A stretch of DNA of 35,504 nt, from positions 1-35,504 of the forward strand of contig SFLD01000027.1 of the NCBI GenBank assembly GCA_004553545.1, read 5' to 3'. Source of the stretch: Clostridiales bacterium (GTDB lineage: Bacteria > Bacillota > Clostridia > Oscillospirales > Oscillospiraceae). Position 1 is the stretch's first letter. Every line of letters starts with the position of its first letter. The translations under genes and the position numbers were made by a program. A model generated the notes under the pieces. The model did no database searches. It saw only the letters and a list, made by a program, of their open reading frames with translations, and was not told the DNA's origin. Below, in pieces: positions 1-6,815 of this stretch.

Positions 1-1
1 G

Positions 2-220
2 CGGATCCCCGTGGCCCGCGTGCTCGTGAACCAGCCCACCCCCGACGCCTGGGGTCCCGCCACCAACTCCCTGTCTCCCGCCGTGTCCGAGGGCTGCGGC
101 TCCTGGGGCAACAACATCCTCGCGGGCAACGTGGACTACATCCACCTCATCAACGTTTCCAAGGCCGTCATGCCGTTGAAGGTTGAACTGCCCGACGGAG
201 AGAAGCTTTTCGCTGACTAA
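2..220 (+). CDS. C-terminal end of a CoA-acylating aldehyde dehydrogenase (5' partial)
   Basis: The open frame enters from the left edge (codons from base 2) and stops with TAA at 218-220, so only the last 72 or so residues are present. The tail resembles the C-terminus of CoA-acylating aldehyde dehydrogenases (sulfoacetaldehyde, succinate-semialdehyde and AdhE/EutE type): an 'RVLVNQP' strand, a Gly/Cys segment 'GCGSWGNN', then 'HLINVSKAV'. These enzymes oxidise an aldehyde to an acyl-CoA with NAD(P)+ in the cytoplasm. The catalytic Cys and the cofactor domain lie outside the window, so the substrate cannot be judged. A GTG at 11 is internal and is not a start. The family call is from memory of the motif; the exact subfamily is open. 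Confidence 0.6.
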   Translation, partial: RIPVARVLVNQPTPDAWGPATNSLSPAVSEGCGSWGNNILAGNVDYIHLINVSKAVMPLKVELPDGEKLFAD

Positions 221-237
221 AATCGCTTCGCGATTTT
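219..237 (+). terminator. Short hairpin at the stop codon of the aldehyde dehydrogenase
   Basis: AAAATCGC, a TTC loop, then GCGATTTT: a perfect 8-bp stem that overlaps the stop codon. It ends in TTTT, so it can act as a weak terminator in both directions. It is also the first of a series of hairpins running to 571. Confidence 0.5.
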
Positions 238-255
238 AATCAGCGAGGGGGCCCC

Positions 256-571
256 GTCTCAGCGCCCTTCGGGCGCTGAGACGATGGCAAAGCACTGCGC
301 TCGGGTGCGGCTGCAAGGTCGCCCAAAGGCGGCCTTGCAGCCACACTTCGCTCCGTGAGGCGTTTCGTGGAAATGGCGGAGCCATTTCCACGAGCCAGCC
401 CCGGCGTTCCGCCGGTGGCGATGGCACTCCGCTTGGGCGCCGGGCCCGCCAAGGCGGCCCCGACACTTCGCTCCGCGAGGAGTATTTTTCCCGCCGCACA
501 TGTCGCCGGGAAAAATGATCCGGATTCTTTCCGGCTTGCGCCGGAAACCAGGAAGGGGTGCCCCCTTCCTG
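256..571. repeat. Cluster of eight adjacent hairpins in non-coding DNA
   Basis: Eight inverted repeats follow each other with 10-40 nt linkers: 256-282 (12 bp, TTC loop), 309-342 (15 bp with one G-U), 366-392 (12 bp, GGA loop), 401-415 (6 bp, TTC loop), 441-462 (10 bp, one mismatch), 484-516 (imperfect), 528-547 (8 bp) and 549-571 (9-10 bp). Two linkers share CACTTCGCTCCGYGAGG (344-360 and 464-480). Overlapping frames exist on both strands, but none has a ribosome-binding site or recognisable product. The region is read as structured non-coding DNA of unknown role. Confidence 0.7.
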
Positions 572-600
572 GGCCTTTCCCCGGGGGACGGGGGACGAAG

Positions 601-885
601 GTCCCCGGTCGGCTGCCTGCTTCTATTGGAAGTGCCTGCTGTCCGCCTGGCCGCGAAGCGGCTTCGGCGGAGGGGCCGCTGCGGCGGCAGGACGGGGGTC
701 CCCGGTCGGCTGCCTGCTTCTATCGGAAGTGCCTGCTGTCCGGCTCGCCGCTTGGCGGCTTCGGCGGCGGAGGGGCCGCTGCGGCGGATGGACGGGGGTC
801 CCCGGTCGGCTGCCTGCTTCTATTGGAAGTACCTGCTGCCCGCCTGGCCGCTTAGTGGCTTCGGCGGCGGGAGGCTGCCGGTGTC
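601..885. repeat. Three tandem copies of a ~98-bp GC-rich repeat
   Basis: Units begin at 601, 698 and 798, each with GTCCCCGGTCGGCTGCCTGC, so the period is 97 then 100 bp. The third copy decays near 885. Each unit contains internal CGGCTTCGGCGG-type sub-repeats. Translating any frame gives the same low-complexity peptide in shifting frames, which argues against coding. Confidence 0.8.
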
Positions 886-895
886 ACAAAAGTCT

Positions 896-950
896 AAGGC
901 TCCCTTGTGTAAAGGGAGCTGGCGCCCACAGGGCGACTGAGGGATTGTTC
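896..950 (+). repeat. 55-bp dispersed palindromic repeat, copy A (divergent)
   Basis: AAGGCTCCCTTGTGTAAAGG followed by GAGCT, then GGCGCCCACAGGGCGAC, then TGAGGGATTGTTC. The same element with a GTCAGCC-GCA-GGCTGAC second arm is found at 4464-4518 (+) and 16010-16064 (-). It has two hairpins: GGCTCCCTT/AGGGAGC and the second arm. The second arm differs here but keeps its pairing (GCGCCC/GGGCG), so the structure is preserved rather than the sequence. Confidence 0.8.
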
Positions 951-1127
951 GCTGAGACTTCCCCTGAGGCATTATCCCCGGGCAACATCCCTGCCTGACT
1001 GCCGAGCCCATTTCAGGCCGATACAGGGGCGGGGGCTGAAAACGCTTCTCCTCAATGCCTCCCCCTGCCGCCTTTCCGGGGGCGTTTGCCCGGCGGTGGG
1101 GGGATGGCCTCTCATTTTCTCTCTTCC

Positions 1128-1170
1128 AACGGCAGAGGGTCCGGCGAATTCCGCCGGACCCTCTGCCGTT
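1128..1170. terminator. Perfect 19-bp stem hairpin upstream of the glycosyltransferase gene
   Basis: AACGGCAGAGGGTCCGGCG (1128-1146), a 5-nt AATTC loop, and its exact reverse complement (1152-1170). There is no U-tract on either strand, so an intrinsic terminator is not proven; it may protect transcripts or insulate. It closes the non-coding block after the aldehyde dehydrogenase. The stretch 951-1127 holds nothing else recognisable. Confidence 0.5.
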
Positions 1171-1211
1171 CTGCGCCCCCTGCCGGGTGTCTCTGCGGCG
1201 GGCGGAGCGAA

Positions 1212-1251
1212 TTAAGGAAATCTTAATCTCCCCTTAACGGGGAACCCCGTT
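1212..1251 (+). promoter_or_regulatory. Candidate OmpR/PhoB-type direct-repeat box plus small hairpin upstream of the GT2 gene
   Basis: TTAA occurs at 1212, 1223 and 1234, exactly 11 bp apart, within ATTAAGGAAATCTTAAT and CCTTAAC. Eleven-bp direct repeats are typical of OmpR/PhoB-family activators. AACGGGG-AA-CCCCGTT (1236-1251) follows. No good -35 is seen before the possible -10 near 1260, which fits an activator-dependent promoter. Inference only. Confidence 0.35.
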
Positions 1252-1331
1252 CCCCTTTGCTAAGCTTATCCTGACCCCGGGAGACCGGGCCGCGGCGGCT
1301 CGCCGCTATCACCGACGTCAGGAGAATACCT

Positions 1332-2597
1332 ATGCGTACCGTGGAGACGATCAATGCCATCATCATGGCGCTCTTCTTCCTTTGCTATTCCTATCAGTTC
1401 GTGTATCTCGCCATCGGCCTTTTCGCAAAGCCCAAAAAGACCGAGGCTGCCGCCCTCCGCCGCCGGATCGCGGTCCTCATCGCCGCCCGGAACGAGGAGG
1501 CCGTCATCGGCCAGCTCCTGGACAGCGTCCGCGCCCAGAACTACCCCCCGGAGCTGCTGGACGCCTACGTGGTGGCGGACAACTGCACCGACGCCACCGC
1601 CGTCATCGCCCGCGCCCACGGGGCGGAGGTCTTCGCCCGGCAGGATACCCGTCACGTGGGCAAGGGCTACGCCCTGCAGTTCCTCCTGGACCGCATCCGG
1701 GAACGGCGGCACTATGACGCCTATCTGGTGCTGGACGCCGACAACATCCTGGACCCCAACTTCGTCCGGGAGATCACGGCCGTCCACGACCAGGGCTACG
1801 GCGTCGTCACCTGCTACCGCAACTCCAAGAACTACGGCGACAACTGGATCTCCGCCGGCTACGCTCTCTGGTTCCTCCGGGAGGCCCGGTACTTAAACGG
1901 TGCCCGGATGGCGGCGGGGTCCAGCTGCGCCGTCAGCGGCACGGGCTTCCTCTTCTCCGACGAGGTCCTCCGTAAGTGCGGCGGCTGGCACTTCTTCCTC
2001 CTGACGGAGGACATTGAGTTCACCATCGACAACGTGGTCCGGGACGTGAAGATCGGCTACGCCCGGAACGCCGTTCTCTACGATGAGCAGCCCACCCTCT
2101 TCCGCCAGTCCTGGCGGCAGCGGATGCGCTGGTCCAAGGGCTACCTGCAGGTCTTCGGGAAGTACGGCGGCAAGCTCATCCGGGGCATCCTCCGGGGCAG
2201 CTTCTCCTGCTACGACATGGCCATGAACATCATGCCCGCCGCCATCCTGACGGGGGCCAGCGCCGTCATCAACCTGGGGGCGGCGGTCTACGCCTTCGCG
2301 GGCGGCGGCTCCCTTCCGGCCCTGGGCCTCTCGGTCCTCCAGACCCTGGGGAGCCTCTACCTGACCCTCTTCCTCCTGGGGGCCGTCACCACCGTGACGG
2401 AGTGGAGAAACATCCACTGCTCCACCGGGAAGAAGATCCTCTACGCCTTCACCTTCCCCCTCTTCATGCTGACCTACCTTCCCATCTGCGCCGCCTCCCT
2501 CTTCGCCCGGCCGGAGTGGAAGCCCATCCAGCACCGCCGCAGCATGACCTTGGACCAGATCCGCGCCACGGCCCTGCCGGACTCCCGCAGCGCCTGA
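1332..2597 (+). CDS. Membrane-associated glycosyltransferase family 2
   Basis: This 421-residue protein should transfer a sugar from a nucleotide-sugar donor at the inner face of the cytoplasmic membrane, probably for a cell-surface polysaccharide. An N-terminal membrane helix (about residues 8-32) leads into a GT-A domain beginning 'IAVLIAARNEE'. The metal-binding DxD is D145-A-D147 in 'LVLDADN'. The acceptor-site TED is 235-237, and Q273-R-M-R-W277 matches the QxxRW motif of processive GT2 enzymes. Two or three more membrane helices fill about 285-400. The start at 1332 follows AGGAG with a short spacer. It stands alone: a terminator follows at 2663, and possible 11-bp regulator boxes lie upstream. 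Donor and acceptor cannot be told from sequence; a hyaluronan- or poly-GlcNAc-like product is possible but unproven. Confidence 0.88.
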   Translation: MRTVETINAIIMALFFLCYSYQFVYLAIGLFAKPKKTEAAALRRRIAVLIAARNEEAVIGQLLDSVRAQNYPPELLDAYVVADNCTDATAVIARAHGAEVFARQDTRHVGKGYALQFLLDRIRERRHYDAYLVLDADNILDPNFVREITAVHDQGYGVVTCYRNSKNYGDNWISAGYALWFLREARYLNGARMAAGSSCAVSGTGFLFSDEVLRKCGGWHFFLLTEDIEFTIDNVVRDVKIGYARNAVLYDEQPTLFRQSWRQRMRWSKGYLQVFGKYGGKLIRGILRGSFSCYDMAMNIMPAAILTGASAVINLGAAVYAFAGGGSLPALGLSVLQTLGSLYLTLFLLGAVTTVTEWRNIHCSTGKKILYAFTFPLFMLTYLPICAASLFARPEWKPIQHRRSMTLDQIRATALPDSRSA

Positions 2598-2662
2598 ACT
2601 CCACGGAGCGTGGATTGCCAAGACCTCCGTTTTCCGCTAAGATAGACCCTGACAGCACCGGG

Positions 2663-2685
2663 ACGCCCGCCTTCGCGGGCGTTTC
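2663..2685 (+). terminator. Intrinsic terminator after the GT2 gene
   Basis: ACGCCCGC-CTTC-GCGGGCGT followed by TTCCC. The stem is 8 bp and the U-run short, so termination is probably partial. A second small hairpin, TCCACG-GAG-CGTGGA, lies just after the stop near 2601-2615. Confidence 0.6.
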
Positions 2686-2720
2686 CCGTCTCACCTCACC
2701 GAAAAACGGAGGAACCATCC

Positions 2721-3308
2721 ATGGATCAGACCAAGACCGGCCGCCTCATCCGGGCCCTGCGGCAGGGCCAGAACCTTACCCAGGCGGAGCTGGGGGAAAA
2801 GCTCGGCGTCGGCGGCAAGGCCGTCAGCAAGTGGGAGTGCGGGGCGGGAGCCCCGGACATCGCCCTCCTGCCCCGGCTCTCGGAGCTCCTGGGGGTGGAC
2901 ACCGAGGCCCTCCTCCGGGGCGAGCTGGGGGAGAATGACCGCAGCTCCGGCAATCTCCGCCGGATGCGCTTCTACGTCTGCCCGGACTGCGGCAATCTCC
3001 TCTTCTCCCTGGAGGGGGCGGAGGTCAGCTGCTGCGGCCGGAAACTCCCGGCCCTGACGCCCCGGAAGGCAGAGGAGGCCCAGCGCCTCACCGTCACCCT
3101 CAGCGACGGGGACTGGTACGTCACCGCCGCCCACCCCATGACGAGGGACCACTACGTCTCCTGCCTCCTCTTCCTGACGGGGGACACCCTGCTCCTCCGG
3201 AAGCTCTACCCCCAGTGGGACCTCTCCGTCCGGCTGCCCTACTTCCCCCAGGGCACCCTCCTCTGGTACGACACCCGGGAGGGCCTCCTCTACCAGGAGG
3301 TCCGTTGA
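2721..3308 (+). CDS. XRE-family regulator fused to a desulfoferrodoxin-like C-terminal domain
   Basis: A cytoplasmic DNA-binding protein of 195 residues. Residues 7-60 are a Cro/CI helix-turn-helix ('LTQAELGEKLGV...AVSKWE'). After a linker comes a rubredoxin/desulforedoxin-like knuckle with C87-x2-C90 and adjacent C104-C105. A segment with 'AHPMTRDHY' (H138, H144) and 'LLLRKLYP' then resembles the beta-sandwich of desulfoferrodoxin/neelaredoxin. The fusion suggests a metal- or redox-sensing repressor, though metal binding is inferred from the Cys/His pattern only. GGAGGA sits before the ATG at 2721. The downstream acetyltransferase gene begins 1 nt after this stop, so the two are co-transcribed and possibly translationally coupled. 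Confidence 0.8.
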   Translation: MDQTKTGRLIRALRQGQNLTQAELGEKLGVGGKAVSKWECGAGAPDIALLPRLSELLGVDTEALLRGELGENDRSSGNLRRMRFYVCPDCGNLLFSLEGAEVSCCGRKLPALTPRKAEEAQRLTVTLSDGDWYVTAAHPMTRDHYVSCLLFLTGDTLLLRKLYPQWDLSVRLPYFPQGTLLWYDTREGLLYQEVR

Positions 3309-3309
3309 A

Positions 3310-3975
3310 ATGCGCCCGGAGCGGACCTTCACCCCCATCGACTTCGCCGCTTGGCCCCGGCGGGAGACCTTCTACTACTTCTCGAAGATGGCCCCCACCG
3401 GCTACTCCCTGACAGTGGACCTGGACGCGACCGCCCTCCATCAAACCCTGAAGGCGGCAAACTGCCGCCTCTTCCCGGCCTACCTCTGGCTGGTCACGCG
3501 GAACCTCCAGCGGCAGGAGGAATTCTGTCTTGCGGAGCAGGACGGCGTCCTGGGGCATTATAACTGCCTGACGCCCCTCTACGCCGCCTTCCACGAAGAC
3601 GACAAGACCTTCTCCCTCCTCTGGACGGCCTATGACGACGAGTTTCCCGCCTTTCAGGCGGCGTACCTCCAGGACAAGGCCCGCCACGGCGCACATCACG
3701 GTATCCTGGGCAAGGCCGGAGAGACCCCGCCCCCCAACGCCTACACCGTCTCCTGCGTACCCTGGGTGAGCTTCCGGCATTTCGCGGTACATTCCTATGA
3801 GAAACAGCCCTACTTCCTCCCCTCTGTGGAGGCGGGGAAGCTCCGGCCGGAGGGGGCGAAGCTCCTGCTGCCCCTCTCCCTGACGGTCCACCACGCGGCA
3901 GCGGACGGCTGGCAGGTCCACCAGTTCCTCACGGACCTCCAGGAGGACATGGACCGCTTCGACACATTCCTGTGA
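3310..3975 (+). CDS. Chloramphenicol acetyltransferase-family protein (CAT-like, type A fold)
   Basis: A protein of 221 residues, the usual length of type A CATs (about 213-220). It shows the active-site motif HHAAADG at 194-200, matching HHxxxDG, whose His acts as the general base for acetyl transfer from acetyl-CoA. It also has 'PWVSFRHF' (151-158), matching the 'PWxSFT' strand that carries the conserved Ser near the substrate. Upstream strands such as 'RLFPAYLWLVTRNL' also fit. The fold is therefore well supported, but chloramphenicol as substrate is not: chromosomal relatives in Clostridia often have unknown acceptors. The ATG at 3310 lies 1 nt after the XRE-desulfoferrodoxin gene, so the regulator may control it. 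The gene is followed directly by repeat island 1. Confidence 0.8.
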   Translation: MRPERTFTPIDFAAWPRRETFYYFSKMAPTGYSLTVDLDATALHQTLKAANCRLFPAYLWLVTRNLQRQEEFCLAEQDGVLGHYNCLTPLYAAFHEDDKTFSLLWTAYDDEFPAFQAAYLQDKARHGAHHGILGKAGETPPPNAYTVSCVPWVSFRHFAVHSYEKQPYFLPSVEAGKLRPEGAKLLLPLSLTVHHAAADGWQVHQFLTDLQEDMDRFDTFL

Positions 3976-3984
3976 CCGTCCCCG

Positions 3985-4980
3985 CCACCGTAGGGGCCGA
4001 TGCCCACATCGGTCTGCTGCCGCACCCCCGTAGGGCACGACGACCCCGGCGTGCCGCGGCGCAGCTGCCCCGAACGGGGCATGGTCGCGGGTGGTGACCC
4101 GCAGCAATCCACCGCCATTTTCTTTTTGGCGCCCCAAAAAGAAAACGGCGGTGGCGCCGTCAAAAGAAAAAACGCTTTTCGCTGCGCAGTTACGGGCGCG
4201 GAGCGCCCCCCCGCGCAGCGGGATGCGGCTCTAAACTGTCCTGCTCAATTGACGCAGCTTCTGCGGGAACACGGGCGGGGCTTTCATTAGACTTCCGAAC
4301 CCAGTACGCCGTGCTGAACAAAGAGGTCATCGGGCAAAACCCGAATTTGACCAGCGACTCTTTCCACGCTCAGAGCGCTGCCCCGGGCAGTCGCAGCGGG
4401 CTTCCGTTTCGTTCCGTAGGGGCCGACGACCTCGGCGGCCCGAACCCCCGTCCCCCGCAGGGCAAGGCTCCCTTGTGTAAAGGGAGCTGTCAGCCGCAGG
4501 CTGACTGAGGGATTGTCCGGCGTTGCTGGCCCCTTTGGGGGTAATCTCTGCCGCAATTTCTACCCATCTCTCGCGACCGCTCCGCTGTGCGCCGCTGGCC
4601 CGGGTGGTTGATGCGGCTTGCTCTCCTTTCGTAGGGGCCGATGCCCACATCGGCCCTTCGCTGCACACCACCTGTGGCGCTTCCGTAGGGCGGGGTGACC
4701 ACACCCCGCCGCCCCCTAGACATCCCCGCCGCTTGCCTGCCCGGCCCCCCTGTAGGGGGCGGGCTCCGTCCCGCCCCGTTGGCAAGGTCCGTCTTCACGC
4801 CAATTCCCGTTGGTTCCCGAACGCCTCCCCCATCGCGTAGGGGCGGACCTATGTGTCCGCCCGGACACGCTGCCTCGCGGGGCCCGTCCACGGGCGAACA
4901 CGCAGGTTCGCCCCTACAAATTCTATTACAACATCCATCAACCCCCGAAAAACCGGGCAGGGACAGAGCCCCGCCCCTAC
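3985..4980 (+). repeat. Composite palindromic repeat island, copy 1
   Basis: About 1 kb without a credible gene, built of short modules. In order: GTAGGGGCCGATG hairpin (3989); GTAGGGCACGACGACC (4031); a 12-bp hairpin TTTTCTTTTTGG-CGCC-CCAAAAAGAAAA (4118-4145); GCCGTCAAAAGAAAAAACGC; GGGCGCGGAGCGCCC; a TCATCGGGCAAA block (about 4326); CAGAGCGCTGCCC; the 55-bp repeat (4464-4518); then GTAGGGGCCGATG (4632), GTAGGGCGGGGTGACC (4686), GTAGGGGGCGGGCTCCGTCC (4752), GTTGGTTCCCGAA, GTAGGGGCGGACC (4838) and GAGCCCCGCCCCTAC (4966-4980). The order recurs in copies 2 and 3. Short frames here fall in different places in each copy and look spurious. Confidence 0.85.
4464..4518 (+). repeat. 55-bp dispersed palindromic repeat, copy B (inside island 1)
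   Basis: AAGGCTCCCTTGTGTAAAGG, GAGCT, then GTCAGCC-GCA-GGCTGAC and TGAGGGATTGTCC. It is nearly identical to the inverse copy at 16010-16064 and shares both outer blocks with 896-950. Two stem-loops, no coding potential. Confidence 0.85.
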
Positions 4981-5012
4981 GGGTCTGCCGCAGCGTGCAG
5001 CAACGGTGGTCC

Positions 5013-5042
5013 TTGACAGCACCTCCTCTTCCGTGATACAAT
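5013..5042 (+). promoter_or_regulatory. Sigma-A promoter for the alpha/beta hydrolase gene
   Basis: A perfect TTGACA (5013-5018), an 18-bp spacer and TACAAT (5037-5042). Transcription would start near 5049, giving a leader of about 40 nt before the ATG at 5089. It lies just beyond the end of repeat island 1. Confidence 0.75.
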
Positions 5043-5088
5043 TACATTTGTTGCAGAAACTTTGTTGTGTATCATTCTGAGGTGTGCC

Positions 5089-5955
5089 ATGCAAAAACGC
5101 GATGCTGTTCTGGGGGCGGCGGCCCTCGCTGCCCTGGGGACTGCCGGGGCCATGAAGCTGAACGACATTCTCTTCCGCCCGATGGTCCCGCCTCCGGTCG
5201 AGGTGGACCTCCCCTGCCGCCGTCTCAGCATCCCCAGCGGGGACGCGCTGTTCTCCGGCGCGCTCCTGGGAGAGGAAGGCCCCCGGGGCCGCCTGATCCT
5301 GGCCCACGGCATGGGCGTCTCCTGGGACTACTACCTGCCGGAAATCCGCCGCTTCACGGCTCTGGGCTACCAGGTCCTGGCCTTCTCCTACCGGGGCTAT
5401 CCCGGCAGCGGCGGGCGCTTCCAGGGCTTTCCCCAGGCCGCCCGGGACGTGGCCGCCGGGATGAACTTCGCCGGGGACGGCCCCCTGACCCTCTGGGGCC
5501 ACAGCATGGGGGCCTATGCCGTCTGCGCCGCCCTGGCGCTGACGGAGCGCCCCGTGGAGCGGGTCGTGGCCTGCGCCCCCTTCGATGTCCCGGCGGAGGC
5601 CATCCGCCAGCTGGCCCGGCAGGGCATCCCCGGCGGGCAGGCGACGGCCCTGGCCGTGAACGCCGCCCAGCGCCTCCGCTTCGGCGCGGACGCCGCCCTC
5701 CGGGCCCGGGACGGCCTGGACCGCCACTCCGTCCCTGCCCTGATCCTCCAGGGCAGCCGGGATGACGAGGTGACGCCGGAAGGCTGCGCCCTCTATGCCC
5801 ACCGGACGGAAGTCAAAAACCCCAACGCCCGCTTCCATCTCCTCTCGGCGGAGGGCAGCGACGGCCACATGACCCTCATCCGGCGGAAGGGAGAGCGGGA
5901 TGTCAACCCGGACACCTTCCCCTTGGTGGAAGCCTTCCTCACCGAAGCCCTGTAA
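5089..5955 (+). CDS. Alpha/beta hydrolase with N-terminal membrane/signal segment
   Basis: A serine hydrolase of 288 residues with an N-terminal hydrophobic stretch (about residues 6-22), probably a membrane anchor. The fold markers are the oxyanion 'LILAHGMG' (69-76), the nucleophile elbow G-H-S-M-G with S139, an acidic residue in 'LQGSRDDEVTP', and the His in 'GSDGHMTL'. Together they supply a full Ser-Asp-His triad. Substrate is unknown; the family covers esterases, lipases and acyl transferases. I chose ATG 5089 because GAGGTG sits 4 nt before it and the promoter places the RNA start near 5049. An in-frame start at 5062 lacks a ribosome-binding site. A lipoprotein gene follows 42 nt downstream, so they may be co-transcribed. 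Confidence 0.85.
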   Translation: MQKRDAVLGAAALAALGTAGAMKLNDILFRPMVPPPVEVDLPCRRLSIPSGDALFSGALLGEEGPRGRLILAHGMGVSWDYYLPEIRRFTALGYQVLAFSYRGYPGSGGRFQGFPQAARDVAAGMNFAGDGPLTLWGHSMGAYAVCAALALTERPVERVVACAPFDVPAEAIRQLARQGIPGGQATALAVNAAQRLRFGADAALRARDGLDRHSVPALILQGSRDDEVTPEGCALYAHRTEVKNPNARFHLLSAEGSDGHMTLIRRKGERDVNPDTFPLVEAFLTEAL

Positions 5956-5997
5956 ACCACCTGTACCCTCCCCCGGGAGGGAGAAAGGAGCCTTTCC

Positions 5998-6552
5998 ATG
6001 AAACGAATCCTTCTGGGTGCGCTCTGCGCCGTCACCACCCTGGCCCTGCTGACGGGCTGCGTCAAGACCACCGCCGCCCCCGGCGGCAGCTCCTCCGCCG
6101 GTGCCTCCGGCAGCGCGCCCGGCAGCGCCTCCGGCCCCATCACCACCCTGCCGGACCCCGATGCCAAGCCCATCCCCGCCCAGCTGACGGCAGAGTGGAG
6201 CGAGGACGCCGTCTCCGAGACCTGGGACACCGCCCCCGCAAACCCCGGCGACGGCGCGGCCGCCGTCACCTTCACCGCGGACTCCACCGTGAGAAAGTTT
6301 GAGATCCTGTCCCTCACCACCGACATCGCCCAGGACGGCACCGCCTCCTACACCCTGGGCGACCCCCTCTACACCGTCAGTGAGCTGCCCCAGGGGACGC
6401 CCATCACGGCCTCCCTGGTCTTCATGGGCATCCTGCCGGACCTGGCGGTCCGCTATCAGGACACCGACGGCGCGGAGCGCTGCTGCACCCTCACCGTCAG
6501 CGGTGAGGACGGCTCCCTCCTGCTGACGGATATCACCGCCGAGTTCAACTGA
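5998..6552 (+). CDS. Putative lipoprotein of unknown function
   Basis: A protein of 184 residues with a lipoprotein signal: Lys/Arg at 2-3, a hydrophobic core, then the lipobox L-L-T-G-C with lipidated Cys21. A Ser/Gly/Ala-rich linker (about 25-50) is followed by a compact domain of about 135 residues containing beta-strand-like segments ('AAVTFTADSTVRKFEIL', 'TPITASLVFMGILPDLAVRY'). It should be anchored to the outer face of the membrane. I recognise no family. AAAGGAG lies 7 nt before the ATG, and a CCCTCCC-CC-GGGAGGG hairpin (5967-5982) precedes it. Its place after the hydrolase gene suggests a shared transcript. A terminator follows at 6561. Confidence 0.8.
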   Translation: MKRILLGALCAVTTLALLTGCVKTTAAPGGSSSAGASGSAPGSASGPITTLPDPDAKPIPAQLTAEWSEDAVSETWDTAPANPGDGAAAVTFTADSTVRKFEILSLTTDIAQDGTASYTLGDPLYTVSELPQGTPITASLVFMGILPDLAVRYQDTDGAERCCTLTVSGEDGSLLLTDITAEFN

Positions 6553-6560
6553 AGCACCGC

Positions 6561-6590
6561 GAAGGCGGGGGCCGGAAGGCCCCCGCCTTC
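6561..6590 (+). terminator. Strong hairpin after the lipoprotein gene
   Basis: GAAGGCGGGGGCC-GGAA-GGCCCCCGCCTTC, a perfect 13-bp stem with a GGAA tetraloop, 8 nt after the stop. The U-tract is poor (TGACGCTT), so it may stop or protect the RNA. Confidence 0.65.
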
Positions 6591-6719
6591 TGACGCTTCC
6601 GAGGCAGCGGGGAAGGCCGGTCCCGGCCAACGTCATTGTTCAAAGTGACGATAGCTCAGCTTTCTATTTGGTGATATTTCACAGGGCAGTACAAGTTTTT
6701 TGAACTTTTCGCAAAGGGC

Positions 6720-6748
6720 TTGACTTTCCGGGCGGGTGGGACTATCAT
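6720..6748 (+). promoter_or_regulatory. Promoter of the first MATE transporter gene
   Basis: TTGACT, a 17-bp spacer, then TATCAT. The RNA would start near 6755 with a leader of about 60 nt. Upstream is AAGTT-N5-AACTT (about 6693-6707), a possible activator site. Confidence 0.6.
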
Positions 6749-6759
6749 CTCCTAGCCGT

Positions 6760-6781
6760 GGGAGGAAAACGTTTTCTTCCC
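6760..6781. promoter_or_regulatory. Candidate repressor operator over the MATE gene transcription start
   Basis: A palindrome centred on CG between 6770 and 6771: GGGAGGAAAAC / GTTTTCTTCCC, 11 bp per half with one mismatch. It lies just downstream of the -10 box, where a bound repressor would block initiation. CG-centred palindromes of this sort are typical of LacI-family operators. Its regulator is not identifiable. Confidence 0.5.
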
Positions 6782-6815
6782 CGGAAAATCCCAAGCGACA
6801 GCGAGGCATCTGACC

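Noticed and set aside
601..885. CRISPR array
   Set aside because: Units of ~98 bp are contiguous and similar throughout; there are no unique spacers and no cas genes.
3310..3975. Confirmed chloramphenicol resistance gene
   Set aside because: The catalytic HHxxxDG motif supports the fold, but substrate residues cannot be assigned by eye and there is no mobile-resistance context.
4490..6636. Minus-strand frames over island 1 and the hydrolase/lipoprotein genes
   Set aside because: They span repeat modules and antisense of real genes; peptides are Arg/Gly/Pro-rich without any fold.
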